Source of the DNA: JACZUI01 sp965216725
GTDB taxonomy: Bacteria > Actinomycetota > Acidimicrobiia > Spongiisociales > ZC4RG35
DNA length: 64,000 bases
Direction: 5' to 3'
Assembly (NCBI GenBank): GCA_965216725.1
Contig: CBDCGI010000003.1
Span: 43,732-107,731, forward strand
Below are positions 33,003-41,506 of this stretch, piece after piece. The notes beneath the pieces were generated by a model that saw only the letters and a list, made by a program, of their open reading frames with translations, ran no database searches and was not told the DNA's origin. The position numbers and the translations under genes were made by a program. Every line of letters starts with the position of its first letter. Within the stretch, counting starts at the first letter, position 1.

Positions 33003-35111
33003 ATGAGCAACGGAAACGCGTTACGCCTGCGGGAAGTCCCGCTGAGCCGAACCCGGAACATCGGGATCATGGCTCATATCGACGCGGGCAAAACGACGCT
33101 GACCGAGCGGATCCTCTATTACACCGGCCGTAACTACAAGATCGGTGAGGTCCACGAAGGCTCCGCCACCATGGACTGGATGGAGCAGGAGCAGGAGCGG
33201 GGAATCACCATCACCTCTGCCGCCACCACCTGCGTCTGGCACGACCACTGGATCAACATCATCGATACTCCGGGTCACGTCGACTTCACCGTCGAGGTGG
33301 AGCGTGCCCTGCGTGTCCTCGACGGGGCTGTCGCCGTGTTCGACGGAGTCGCCGGCGTGGAGCCGCAGTCGGAGACTGTCTGGCGTCAGGCTGACCGCTA
33401 CGGCGTGCCTCGGATCTGCTTCGTGAACAAGCTCGATCGCACCGGAGCCGACTTCTACTTCGACGTCAATTCGATCATCGATCGGCTCGGGGCCAATCCG
33501 CTGGTGATGCAGCTCCCCATCGGCGCAGAAGCCGACTTCAGGGGAGTCGTCGACCTGGTGGAGATGAAGGCCCACGAATGGAAAGGTGACGACGGGAAGC
33601 ATTGGGAGACCAATTCGATCCCGGCTGACATGGTGGAAAAGGCCAATGAGTATCGGGAGAAGCTGTTGGAGGCCGTCGCCGAGACGTCAGAGACGCTCCT
33701 CGAGGCTTATCTCGAGAACGGCGACCTCACCGCGAAGGAGATCCAAGAGGGTGTTCGTGCCGGGACTGTGACCGGTGACTTCACCCCGGTCTTCTGTGGT
33801 TCGGCCTTCAAGAACAAAGGAGTGCAGCTTCTCCTCGATGCCATCGTCGCCTATCTGCCTAGTCCCGCCGATCTGCCACCCGTCAAGGGCTTCAAGCCCG
33901 GAGACGAGGACGTCGTGTTGGAGAGACGGCTCGACGACGACGAGCCGTTCAGCGCTCTGGCCTTCAAGATCATGTCCGACCCCCACGTGGGCAAGCTGAC
34001 CTACTTCCGGGTGTATTCGGGTCAGGCCTCCAAAGGCGACACCGTGACCAACACCACAACCGGCAAGAAGGAGCGTTTGGGTCGTGTGCTGAGAATGCAC
34101 GCCAACTCCCGGGAGGATGTAGATCACATCTTCGCCGGCGACATCGTGGCCGGAATCGGTTTCAAGAACACCACCACAGGTGACACGCTCGCCGACAGCA
34201 CCAATCCGGTGCAGCTCGAGTCGATGGAGTTCCCGGCTCCGGTGATCTCGGTTGCCATCGAGCCCAAGACCAAGTCCGACGAGGAGAAGCTTTCCGAGTC
34301 GTTGCACCGCCTCTCAGAGGAGGATCCGACCTTCCTCGTGCGGTCCGACGAGGAAACCGGCCAGACGATCATCTCGGGCATGGGCGAGCTCCACCTCGAA
34401 GTGCTCGTCGATCGTCTCCTGCGCGAATTCAGGGTCGATGCCAGCGTGGGAACCCCTCAGGTTGCCTATCGGGAGACCATCCGCAAGGCGGTCGACAAGG
34501 TGGACTACAAGCACGTCAAGCAGACGGGTGGCAAAGGCCAGTACGGCCATGTGGTGATCAACCTCGAGCCCACCGGTCCGGGCGGCGGCTACGAATTCGT
34601 CGATCAGATCAAGGGCGGAAACGTCCCCCGCGAATACATCCCTGCGGTCGATGCCGGCATCGAAGATGCCCTCGACCAGGGCATTCTCGCCGGATACCCG
34701 TTGGTCGATGTCCGGGCCATCCTCATCGACGGGTCCTCACACGATGTGGACTCCTCGGAGATGGCCTTCAAGATCGCCGGCTCGATGGCCCTCCAGGAGG
34801 CAGCTCGGCGAGCAGGTATCAAGCTCCTCGAGCCGGTAATGGACGTCGAGGTGACCACGCCCGAGGAGTACATGGGTGATGTCATCGGCGATCTCAACGG
34901 TCGCCGGGGCAAGGTCGAAGGCATGAATCAGCGGGGCAACAGCCAGGTGATCAAGGCCCAGGTGCCGATGTCAGAGATGTTCGGCTACGCCACGGATCTT
35001 CGTTCCAAGACGCAGGGCCGAGCCACGTATTCGATGCAGTTTCATTCGTACCAGGACGTTCCCCAGTCGATCGCTGAGGAAATCGTGGCGGTTCGCCGGG
35101 GCGAGTCCTGA
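33003..35111 (+). CDS. fusA: Elongation factor G
   Basis: A 702-residue translocase GTPase. The P-loop AHIDAGKTT is at about residues 24-32, DTPGHVDF and NKLDR form the nucleotide pocket, and domain IV shows GGKGQYGHVVI and GYPLVDVRAILIDGS. Half of its first 60 codons end in C (29), the local norm, in contrast to tuf. The start is ATG 33003 after an A-rich stretch (AATAGAAGAAGAAA) rather than a strong Shine-Dalgarno. Confidence 0.97.
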   Translation: MSNGNALRLREVPLSRTRNIGIMAHIDAGKTTLTERILYYTGRNYKIGEVHEGSATMDWMEQEQERGITITSAATTCVWHDHWINIIDTPGHVDFTVEVERALRVLDGAVAVFDGVAGVEPQSETVWRQADRYGVPRICFVNKLDRTGADFYFDVNSIIDRLGANPLVMQLPIGAEADFRGVVDLVEMKAHEWKGDDGKHWETNSIPADMVEKANEYREKLLEAVAETSETLLEAYLENGDLTAKEIQEGVRAGTVTGDFTPVFCGSAFKNKGVQLLLDAIVAYLPSPADLPPVKGFKPGDEDVVLERRLDDDEPFSALAFKIMSDPHVGKLTYFRVYSGQASKGDTVTNTTTGKKERLGRVLRMHANSREDVDHIFAGDIVAGIGFKNTTTGDTLADSTNPVQLESMEFPAPVISVAIEPKTKSDEEKLSESLHRLSEEDPTFLVRSDEETGQTIISGMGELHLEVLVDRLLREFRVDASVGTPQVAYRETIRKAVDKVDYKHVKQTGGKGQYGHVVINLEPTGPGGGYEFVDQIKGGNVPREYIPAVDAGIEDALDQGILAGYPLVDVRAILIDGSSHDVDSSEMAFKIAGSMALQEAARRAGIKLLEPVMDVEVTTPEEYMGDVIGDLNGRRGKVEGMNQRGNSQVIKAQVPMSEMFGYATDLRSKTQGRATYSMQFHSYQDVPQSIAEEIVAVRRGES

Positions 35112-35157
35112 AAGACAAGCAAAAGACAGATCAAGAGACAGAAAAGGGAGCCAAGAG

Positions 35158-36348
35158 ATGGCGAAGGCGAAGTTTGAGCGGACGAAGCCGCATGTGAATG
35201 TGGGGACGATGGGTCATATTGATCATGGGAAGACGACTTTGACTGCGGCGATTACGAGGGTTTTGTCGGAGCGGGTTGGTGGGGATAACCAGTTCACTGA
35301 GTTTGAGAATATTGATAAGGCTCCTGAGGAGAGGGAGCGGGGTATCACGATTTCGATTTCTCATGTGGAGTATGAGACTGGGGTTCGTCATTATGCGCAT
35401 GTGGATATGCCGGGGCATGCGGATTACATCAAGAACATGATTACGGGTGCGGCTCAGGTGGATGGGGCGATCCTGGTGGTGTCTGCTGCTGATGGTCCGA
35501 TGCCTCAGACTCGGGAGCATGTTTTGTTGGCTCGTCAGGTTGGGGTTCCGTCGATTGTGGTGTTTTTGAACAAGGTTGACATGGTTGATGATGAGGAGCT
35601 TTTGGATCTGGTGGAGTTGGAGGTCCGGGACTTGTTGACTGAGTATGAGTTTCCTGGTGATGAGGCTCCTGTGGTGCGGGGTTCTGCTTTGTTGGCTTTG
35701 GATGGGGATTCGGCTGCTGAGGATCAGGTGATGGCGTTGATGGATGCTGTGGATTCTTATATTCCGGATCCGGAGCGGGATACTGAGAAGCCGTTTCTTA
35801 TGAGCATTGAGGACGTGTTTTCGATTACGGGCCGGGGGACTGTGGTTACGGGTCGTATCGAGCAGGGTGTTTTGAATGTGAATGAGGAAGTGGAGATTGT
35901 TGGGATCCGGGATACTCAGAAGACGGTGGCGACTGGGATTGAAATGTTCCGCAAGCTCTTGGATCAGGGTGTTGCTGGGGACAATGTTGGGGTGTTGTTG
36001 AGGGGTATTGGTAAGGATGATGTGGAGCGGGGTCAGGTCCTGGCGAAGCCGGGGAGTATTACTCCTCATACTGATTTCGAAGCTCAGGTGTATGTGCTGA
36101 CTAAGGAGGAGGGGGGCCGGCATAACCCGTTTTTCCCTGGTTACCGTCCCCAGTTCTACTTCCGTACTACTGATGTGACCGGGTCGATTGAGCTGCCTGA
36201 GGGCACTCAGATGGTGATGCCTGGTGACAACACCGAAATGTCAGTGGAGCTGATAGCTCCGATTGCTATGGACGAGGGCCTCCGGTTCGCCATCAGAGAA
36301 GGCGGCAAAACCGTAGGCGCCGGCCGCGTCACCAAAATCAACAAGTGA
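35158..36348 (+). CDS. tuf: Elongation factor Tu, with atypical mosaic codon use
   Basis: A 396-residue GTPase that brings aminoacyl-tRNA to the ribosome. GHIDHGKTT, NKVDMVDD and the C-terminal PQFYFRTTDVTG are all normal. The switch motif reads VDMPGHADY, with Met84 where most EF-Tu have Cys. Only 2 of the first 60 codons end in C, with heavy use of GGG, GTG, GAT and ACT. In the last 33 codons, 17 end in C. The switch falls near 36120-36230. This points to import of most of the gene from another lineage, or conversion from a second copy. The start is ATG 35158, after an A-rich spacer of 46 bases from fusA. Confidence 0.97.
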   Translation: MAKAKFERTKPHVNVGTMGHIDHGKTTLTAAITRVLSERVGGDNQFTEFENIDKAPEERERGITISISHVEYETGVRHYAHVDMPGHADYIKNMITGAAQVDGAILVVSAADGPMPQTREHVLLARQVGVPSIVVFLNKVDMVDDEELLDLVELEVRDLLTEYEFPGDEAPVVRGSALLALDGDSAAEDQVMALMDAVDSYIPDPERDTEKPFLMSIEDVFSITGRGTVVTGRIEQGVLNVNEEVEIVGIRDTQKTVATGIEMFRKLLDQGVAGDNVGVLLRGIGKDDVERGQVLAKPGSITPHTDFEAQVYVLTKEEGGRHNPFFPGYRPQFYFRTTDVTGSIELPEGTQMVMPGDNTEMSVELIAPIAMDEGLRFAIREGGKTVGAGRVTKINK

Positions 36349-36355
36349 GCGTTTG

Positions 36356-36670
36356 ATGGCGAAAGACGACCAGAAGATCAGGATCCGGCTCAAGGCCTAC
36401 GACCACAACGTGGTCGATGAATCCTCGAAGAAGATCACGGAGACCGTGATCAGGACCCAGGCCAAGATCAAAGGCCCGGTTCCGCTTCCGACCGAGATTC
36501 ATCGCTACTGCGTGGTGAGGGGCCCCCACGTCCACAAGGACTCACGTGAGCATTTCGAGATGAGGATTCACAAGCGCCTCATCGACATCCTGGAGCCCAC
36601 ACCGAAGACAGTGGATTCTTTGATGCGACTCGAACTGCCCGCAGGGGTTGAGGTGGAGATCAAGCTATGA
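36356..36670 (+). CDS. rpsJ: 30S ribosomal protein S10
   Basis: A 104-residue protein (MAKDDQKIRIRLKAYDHNVVD) of the 30S head, and also NusE in antitermination. The HVHKDSREHFEMRIHKRLIDI loop is intact. It starts seven bases after the tuf stop, so the str and S10 operons are joined without a promoter. Its last codons (GAG ATC AAG CTA TGA) are repeated in front of rplC because of the palindromic insertion that follows. TTG 36353 is a possible start one codon earlier. Confidence 0.96.
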   Translation: MAKDDQKIRIRLKAYDHNVVDESSKKITETVIRTQAKIKGPVPLPTEIHRYCVVRGPHVHKDSREHFEMRIHKRLIDILEPTPKTVDSLMRLELPAGVEVEIKL

Positions 36671-36764
36671 GCATCCTCCGTGCCCCCCTCCCCGGCTTCG
36701 CCGGTACTCCCCCCAACTCTCACTCCGTTCGCTGGGGGAAGAGACAGGAGATCAAGCTATGAGC
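36655..36764 (+). repeat. Palindromic element inserted between rpsJ and rplC, with 18-bp target duplication
   Basis: The same 18 bases (GGAGATCAAGCTATGAGC) occur at 36655-36672 and 36747-36764, bracketing a 74-base insert (36673-36746). The first copy holds the rpsJ stop, the second the rplC ribosome site and start. The insert contains a CCGGC-TTC-GCCGG hairpin (36692-36704) and CTCCCCCCAAC paired with TGGGGGA further on, the same modules as at 42168 and 47471. A 31-codon ORF (36667-36762, MSILRAPLPGFAG...QEIKL) runs from an ATG overlapping the rpsJ stop to a TGA overlapping the rplC ATG. Confidence 0.85.
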
Positions 36765-37397
36765 GCGATACTCGGACAGAAGCTGGGCATGACCCAGGTC
36801 TTCGATGAGGATGCCCGCGCCATCCCGGTCACCGTCATCAAAGCCGGGCCCTGTCATGTCGTGCAGGTGAAGACCCCCGCGACTGACGGCTACGCGGCGA
36901 TCCAACTCTCATTTGGTGAGATCAAACCGAACAATGTCAACAAGCCTGCCTCCGGCCATTTCGCCAAGGCCGGTGTTGCGCCAACCCGCCATCTCATTGA
37001 GGTCAGGGTGGAGGACGCCTCCCAATACGAGGTCGGCCAGGAGATAAAGCTGGTCGACGTGCTGGAGAAAGGCCAGAAAGCCGATGTCTCCGGGATCTCC
37101 AAAGGCAAAGGCTTCGCCGGCGTGATGAAACGTCACAACTTCTCCGGTCAAGGCGGCTCCCACGGCAACCACAAGAAACACCGTGCCCCAGGCTCGATCG
37201 GCGCCTGCGCCACTCCTGCCCGCGTGTTCAAGGGAATGCGCATGGCCGGCCGCATGGGCGGTGAGAGAGTCACCACCCTCAGCCTCACAGTTGTCGACAT
37301 CGACGTCGAGCGCGACTTGCTCCTGCTCGGTGGTTCCGTGCCCGGACCCAAAGGGTCGCTGGTCATGGTGCGAGAGGCGGTGAAGGCACGTGGCTGA
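36759..37397 (+). CDS. rplC: 50S ribosomal protein L3
   Basis: A 212-residue early-assembly protein near the peptidyl-transferase centre. It begins MSAILGQKLGMTQVF and contains the conserved loop NFSGQGGSHGNHKKHRAPGSIG, which reaches the centre, and GRMGGERVTT. Its start was separated from the rpsJ stop by the palindromic insertion; without it the two genes would share ATGA. The rplD GTG lies eight bases inside its 3' end. Confidence 0.97.
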   Translation: MSAILGQKLGMTQVFDEDARAIPVTVIKAGPCHVVQVKTPATDGYAAIQLSFGEIKPNNVNKPASGHFAKAGVAPTRHLIEVRVEDASQYEVGQEIKLVDVLEKGQKADVSGISKGKGFAGVMKRHNFSGQGGSHGNHKKHRAPGSIGACATPARVFKGMRMAGRMGGERVTTLSLTVVDIDVERDLLLLGGSVPGPKGSLVMVREAVKARG

Positions 37398-38067
37398 CCT
37401 GAAAGCTCCACTCTTCAAGTCCGACGGGTCGAACGCCGGCGACATCAAGCTCGACACCGAAGTGTTTGGCATCGAGCCCAATATGGCCGTGCTTCATCAA
37501 GTGGTCACGGCCCAACTCGCCGCCAAACGGTCGGGGAGCGCCAACACCAAGACTCGCGGAGAGGTACGAGGCGGAGGTCGCAAGCCCTGGCGTCAGAAGG
37601 GCCTGGGTCGTGCTCGCCACGGGTCGATTCGCTCGCCGCAGTGGGTTGGAGGCGGTGTGGCCCACGGTCCCAAGCCGAAGAGCTACGCCCAGCGGACACC
37701 GAAGAAGATGAAGCGGCTGGCGCTCCGCAGCGCACTTTCCGTTCGCGCTTCTGAAGAAGCCGTGAAGGTCGTCGAAGACTTCGACTGGTCAGCACCCAAG
37801 ACCAAACAAGCGGTGTCATTGCTCGAGGCAGTTGGTGCCGAGACCAAGACGCTCGTCGTGTTGAGCTCGCTGGACGGTGTTGCCGGACGGTCGTTCCGCA
37901 ATCTTCCCGACGTCATCATGTCGGAGCCCGGCCAGTTGACCCCTTACGACATCCTGTGGGCCGACCAGGTGGTCTTCACCACTCACACCGTGGGTTCCGT
38001 GGGGAGGGCCAACACCTATGAGGTGAGCGACGAGGACTTTGTGAAAGAGGACGGGGGTGAATCCTGA
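37390..38067 (+). CDS. rplD: 50S ribosomal protein L4
   Basis: A 225-residue protein that lines the exit tunnel. The tunnel loop reads TKTRGEVRGGGRKPWRQKGLGRARHGSIRSPQWVGGG. The start is GTG 37390, inside rplC. In E. coli L4 also represses the S10 operon through a leader structure; I see no equivalent leader here. Its stop overlaps the rplW ATG (TGATG). Confidence 0.97.
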   Translation: MADLKAPLFKSDGSNAGDIKLDTEVFGIEPNMAVLHQVVTAQLAAKRSGSANTKTRGEVRGGGRKPWRQKGLGRARHGSIRSPQWVGGGVAHGPKPKSYAQRTPKKMKRLALRSALSVRASEEAVKVVEDFDWSAPKTKQAVSLLEAVGAETKTLVVLSSLDGVAGRSFRNLPDVIMSEPGQLTPYDILWADQVVFTTHTVGSVGRANTYEVSDEDFVKEDGGES

Positions 38068-38354
38068 TGCGTGACGCAACAGACGTGATCCTGGCCCCCG
38101 TCGTGTCGGAGAAGTCGTACGACCTCATCGAGCACAACAACACCTATACGTTCGAGGTCGACCCCCGATCCAACAAGCACGAGATCAGGGATGCCGTCGA
38201 GCATCTGTTCGAAGTCAAGGTGGTGCGGGTCAACACGATGAATCGCAAGGGCAAGCAGAAGCGTCAGGGCTGGACTGTTGGGCGCCGTAAGAACACCAAG
38301 CGCGCCGTCGTCACGCTTGCCGAAGGCAACTCGATAGATCTGTTTGGAGTCTGA
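38067..38354 (+). CDS. rplW: 50S ribosomal protein L23
   Basis: A 95-residue protein at the tunnel exit, docking site for trigger factor and signal recognition particle. APVVSEKSYDLIEHNNTYTFEVDPRSNKHEIRDAVE is the diagnostic first half; the basic loop GKQKRQGWTVGRRKNTKRAVVTL is the rRNA contact. Start and previous stop overlap by one base. Confidence 0.96.
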   Translation: MRDATDVILAPVVSEKSYDLIEHNNTYTFEVDPRSNKHEIRDAVEHLFEVKVVRVNTMNRKGKQKRQGWTVGRRKNTKRAVVTLAEGNSIDLFGV

Positions 38355-38356
38355 AC

Positions 38357-39190
38357 ATGGCTGTCAAGAAACGTAAGCCGACATCACCCGGCCGCCGATT
38401 CCAGACGGTTTCGGACTTTGCCGAGATCACAACCGACAAGCCGGAGAAGTCTCTCATCGTCAAGAAGGGCAAGACCGGCGGTCGAAACACCTACGGTCGC
38501 GTGACGTCACGGCATCGCGGCGGCGGACACAAGCAGCGTTATCGCCTCATCGACTTCAAACGCGACAAGGACGCGATCCCGGCACGTGTGGCGTCGGTCG
38601 AGTATGACCCCAACCGCAACGCCCGAATCGCCCTCCTCAACTACGCCGATGGTGAAAAGCGTTACATCCTGGCTCCGCTCGGCATCCAGGTCGGAGACCA
38701 ACTCGAGTCGGGCTCCGGAGCCGACATCCGCCCGGGCAACGCCCTTCCTTTGAGGAACATCCCGGCGGGAACGGTGGTCCACGCCATCGAGATGCGCCCC
38801 GGCGGTGGGGCCAAGCTCGCCCGTTCGGCGGGATCAGGCGTCCAACTCATGTCCAAGGAGAAGAACCTCGCTTTGCTGAGACTTCCCTCCGGTGAGATGC
38901 GTCAGGTCCCATTGGATTGCCGCGCGACTGTTGGTCAGGTGGGCAATACCGAGGCCGAGCTGATCAAGCTGGGCAAGGCCGGCAGGAATCGGTGGAAGGG
39001 GGTTCGGCCCCAGACCCGTGGTGTGGCCATGAACCCCGTCGATCATCCGCTCGGTGGCGGTGAGGGCAAGTCGTCAGGTGGTCGCCATCCGGTCAGCCCG
39101 TGGGGCAAGCCGGAGGCGCGTACCCGCTCCAAGAAGAAAGCTTCCAACAAGTACATCGTGCGCCGCCGCACAAAGAAGGGACGTCGCTGA
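38357..39190 (+). CDS. rplB: 50S ribosomal protein L2
   Basis: A 277-residue protein needed for subunit joining and peptidyl transfer. GGRNTYGRVTSRHRGGGHKQRYR and the C-terminal VAMNPVDHPLGGGEGKSSGGRHPVSPWGKP, with the functionally critical His, are intact. Normal length. It starts two bases after rplW and its stop overlaps the rpsS ATG. Confidence 0.97.
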   Translation: MAVKKRKPTSPGRRFQTVSDFAEITTDKPEKSLIVKKGKTGGRNTYGRVTSRHRGGGHKQRYRLIDFKRDKDAIPARVASVEYDPNRNARIALLNYADGEKRYILAPLGIQVGDQLESGSGADIRPGNALPLRNIPAGTVVHAIEMRPGGGAKLARSAGSGVQLMSKEKNLALLRLPSGEMRQVPLDCRATVGQVGNTEAELIKLGKAGRNRWKGVRPQTRGVAMNPVDHPLGGGEGKSSGGRHPVSPWGKPEARTRSKKKASNKYIVRRRTKKGRR

Positions 39191-39465
39191 TGTCGAGATC
39201 ACTGAAGAAAGGGCCTTTCGTCGACGACCATCTCGCGGCGAAGGTCGACGAGCTCAACAAGAGTGGGGCGAAGCGGGTCATCAGGACCTGGTCCCGTCGC
39301 TCAACGATCATCCCTGAGATGATCGGCCACACCATCGCGGTCCACGACGGTAGGAAGCATGTTCCCGTCTACATCACCGAGTCGATGGTCGGCCACAAGC
39401 TCGGGGAATTCGCCCCCACCCGGACGTTCCGGGGTCACGCAGAGAAGGCGGCGAAACGCTCATGA
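39190..39465 (+). CDS. rpsS: 30S ribosomal protein S19
   Basis: A 91-residue head protein (MSRSLKKGPFVDDHL...) contacting S13 and the A-site finger. The TWSRRSTIIPEMIGHTIAVHDGRKHVPV core and GEFAPTRTFRGH are conserved. I start at ATG 39190, which overlaps the rplB stop and gives the family N-terminus. The rplV ATG overlaps its own stop. Confidence 0.97.
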   Translation: MSRSLKKGPFVDDHLAAKVDELNKSGAKRVIRTWSRRSTIIPEMIGHTIAVHDGRKHVPVYITESMVGHKLGEFAPTRTFRGHAEKAAKRS

Positions 39466-39818
39466 AGGTCAAAGCACAAGCCAAATACGTGCGGCAGTCG
39501 CCTTACAAGGTGCGCCGGGTCCTCGACCTGGTGCGGGGTCTTCCCGTGGAGGAGGCCCAGGATGTGCTCCGCCTGACCGACCGCGGCGCCACCGAGCCGA
39601 TCACCAAGGTCCTCAATTCAGCCCTAGCCAACGCCGAGCACAACCACGCCCTCGACTCTGAGGAGCTGGTCATCGCCGAGGCTTTTGCCGACGAGGGCCC
39701 CACACTCAAGCGGTACCGCCCCCGCGCCCGCGGCCGCGCCACCAGGATCAACAAGAGGACGAGCCACATCACCATCGTGGTTTCCGACAACGCAGAGACG
39801 GATGAGGAGGTGAACTGA
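39462..39818 (+). CDS. rplV: 50S ribosomal protein L22
   Basis: A 118-residue protein whose long beta-hairpin narrows the exit tunnel. It begins KVKAQAKYVRQSPYKVRRVLDLVRG; the hairpin EGPTLKRYRPRARGRATRINKRTSHITIVV is intact, with no macrolide-type insertion or deletion. ATGA overlap with rpsS and one-base overlap with rpsC. Confidence 0.97.
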   Translation: MKVKAQAKYVRQSPYKVRRVLDLVRGLPVEEAQDVLRLTDRGATEPITKVLNSALANAEHNHALDSEELVIAEAFADEGPTLKRYRPRARGRATRINKRTSHITIVVSDNAETDEEVN

Positions 39819-40834
39819 TGGGTCAGAAGACACACCCTTACTCCTTCCGTCTCGGTGTGGCCACTGACTGGAAGTCGAAGTGGTTCTCGAGCAAGGACTA
39901 TGTCGATTTCGTCAATGAAGACTGGAAGATCCGCGATTACTTGCGCGGAGAGCTGGAACGAGGGGCCGTCTCTCGAATCGATATCGAGAGGACCCGCGAT
40001 CGGCTGATTGTCGACATCCACACCGCACGCCCCGGTGTCGTCATCGGACGCAAAGGCGCCGAGGCGGAGCGGCTGAGGTCGGCTCTGGAGAACATGGTCG
40101 ACAGCAGAGTCAAGCTCAATATCAACGAGGTCAAGGACCCCGATCTGGATGCGGCCCTCCTGGCTCGCGGCATCGCCGACCAGCTGGAGAATCGGATCGC
40201 ATTCCGTCGTGCCATGAAGCGTGCAGTGGCTTCGGCCTTGAAGGCCGGCGCCGAGGGAGTCCGTGTCGAGTGCAAAGGCCGACTCGGCGGTGCCGATATG
40301 GGTCGCCGCGAGTGGTACCGGGAGGGTCGGGTGCCGCTTCACACGCTGCGTGCCGACATCGACTACGGCACCGCGACCGCCAAGACCACCGTCGGCGCCA
40401 TCGGCGTGAAGGTCTGGGTCTACCGTGGAGAGGTGGTTCGCTCAGGAGCCATGTCAGGTGCAAGGATCGCCGCCGAGGCCGATCTGGCGACTGGTGGTCC
40501 CGCCCGCCGTACCAGAAAGTCGATCAAATCCCGTGCCGAGGAGGCCGCCGGAGCCGACAAGAAGCCGCGTCTCATCGAGGCCGGCGGCGGCAAGCGGCTG
40601 ATCGAGGCCGGTGGCGGCAAGCAAGAGGGCAGACGACTCATCGAGGCGGGAGGGGGCCGACGTCCTACAGCGGCCGAAGCCGAGATCGAGTACGACAAGG
40701 CTCGCGAAGACGTGACTGTCGAAGAGGCTGCACGCCGTGCCAAGGAAAAGGAAGAGAAAGCCAAGTCAGCTGTTGAGGAGACCGCGGTCGAAGCCGTCGA
40801 GTCCGAGACAGCCGCAGAAACGGAGGAGGAATGA
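39818..40834 (+). CDS. rpsC: 30S ribosomal protein S3 with a long repeat-bearing C-terminal tail
   Basis: 338 residues, about 60-100 more than usual. The KH domain (VIGRKGAEAERLRSALE) and the C-terminal S3 domain (GRLGGADMGRREWYREGRVPLHTLRADIDYG) are normal up to about residue 220. The extra tail holds three RLIEAGGG units at about residues 250-280 (40567-40659), then an acidic, Lys/Glu-rich, probably disordered end (ARRAKEKEEKAKSAVEE). Tails on S3 vary in Actinobacteria, but this repeat is unusual to me. 46 bases separate it from rplP. Confidence 0.96.
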   Translation: MGQKTHPYSFRLGVATDWKSKWFSSKDYVDFVNEDWKIRDYLRGELERGAVSRIDIERTRDRLIVDIHTARPGVVIGRKGAEAERLRSALENMVDSRVKLNINEVKDPDLDAALLARGIADQLENRIAFRRAMKRAVASALKAGAEGVRVECKGRLGGADMGRREWYREGRVPLHTLRADIDYGTATAKTTVGAIGVKVWVYRGEVVRSGAMSGARIAAEADLATGGPARRTRKSIKSRAEEAAGADKKPRLIEAGGGKRLIEAGGGKQEGRRLIEAGGGRRPTAAEAEIEYDKAREDVTVEEAARRAKEKEEKAKSAVEETAVEAVESETAAETEEE

Positions 40835-40880
40835 ACACTCCGTCGCACGTACGGGCTGTTCGCTCTTGGGGTGAGCAGCC

Positions 40881-41294
40881 GTGTTGATGCCCAAGAGAAC
40901 CAAGCACCGCAAGGTCCATCGTGGCCGCATGTCGGGTGTGGCCAAAGGCGGGACCTCCGTCAACTTTGGCGAGTACGGACTGCAGGCGCTGGAGCCGGGA
41001 TGGATCACGGCACGCCAGATTGAGGCGTCCCGTGTGGCCATCACCCGTGCGGTGAAGCGTGGCGGAAAGGTCTGGATCACCATCTTCCCGGACAAGCCGG
41101 TGACTCAGAAGCCGGCCGAGACCCGCATGGGCTCGGGCAAGGGAAACCCCGAGTTCTGGGTTTCCGTGGTGAAGCCGGGGAGGGTGATGTTCGAGCTCGC
41201 CGGCGTGCCCGAGGACCTGGCCCGTGAGGCCATGCGCAAGGCGTCTCACAAGCTTCCCATCAGGACGCGCTTTGTGACGAGGGAAGACTCATGA
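40881..41294 (+). CDS. rplP: 50S ribosomal protein L16
   Basis: A 137-residue protein at the A-site of the large subunit. I start at GTG 40881, which gives M-L-M-P-K-R-T-K-H-R-K, the usual two residues before the Pro; ATG 40887 is the alternative. FGEYGLQALEPGWITARQIEASRVAITR and MGSGKGNPEFWVSVVKPGRVMFE are intact. The rpmC ATG overlaps its stop (ATGA). Confidence 0.96.
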   Translation: MLMPKRTKHRKVHRGRMSGVAKGGTSVNFGEYGLQALEPGWITARQIEASRVAITRAVKRGGKVWITIFPDKPVTQKPAETRMGSGKGNPEFWVSVVKPGRVMFELAGVPEDLAREAMRKASHKLPIRTRFVTREDS

Positions 41295-41506
41295 GCATCA
41301 CCGACCTTCGCGAGATGACAAACGAGGAGCTGACCGAAGCCTTGGTCGAGGCCAAGGAGGAGAAGTTCAACCTTCGGTTCCAGCTGGCAACCAATCAGCT
41401 GGACAACACCGCCCGGATCAAAGAAGTCAAGAAAGAGATTGCCCGCATCCTCACAGTTCTGGGTGAACGGGACGACGAGGCCGAGACGGCCGAGGGGAGT
41501 GCCTGA
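41291..41506 (+). CDS. rpmC: 50S ribosomal protein L29
   Basis: A 71-residue two-helix protein near the tunnel exit (LREMTNEELTEALVEAKEEKFNLRFQLATNQLDNTARIKEVKKEIARI). A normal L29 with a short acidic tail. It overlaps both neighbours by 1-4 bases. Confidence 0.95.
   Translation: MSITDLREMTNEELTEALVEAKEEKFNLRFQLATNQLDNTARIKEVKKEIARILTVLGERDDEAETAEGSA

Noticed and set aside
35131..36123. A 330-codon minus-strand frame across tuf
   Set aside because: It is a side effect of the unusual sense codon use; the translation is His/Leu/Asn-rich and not protein-like.
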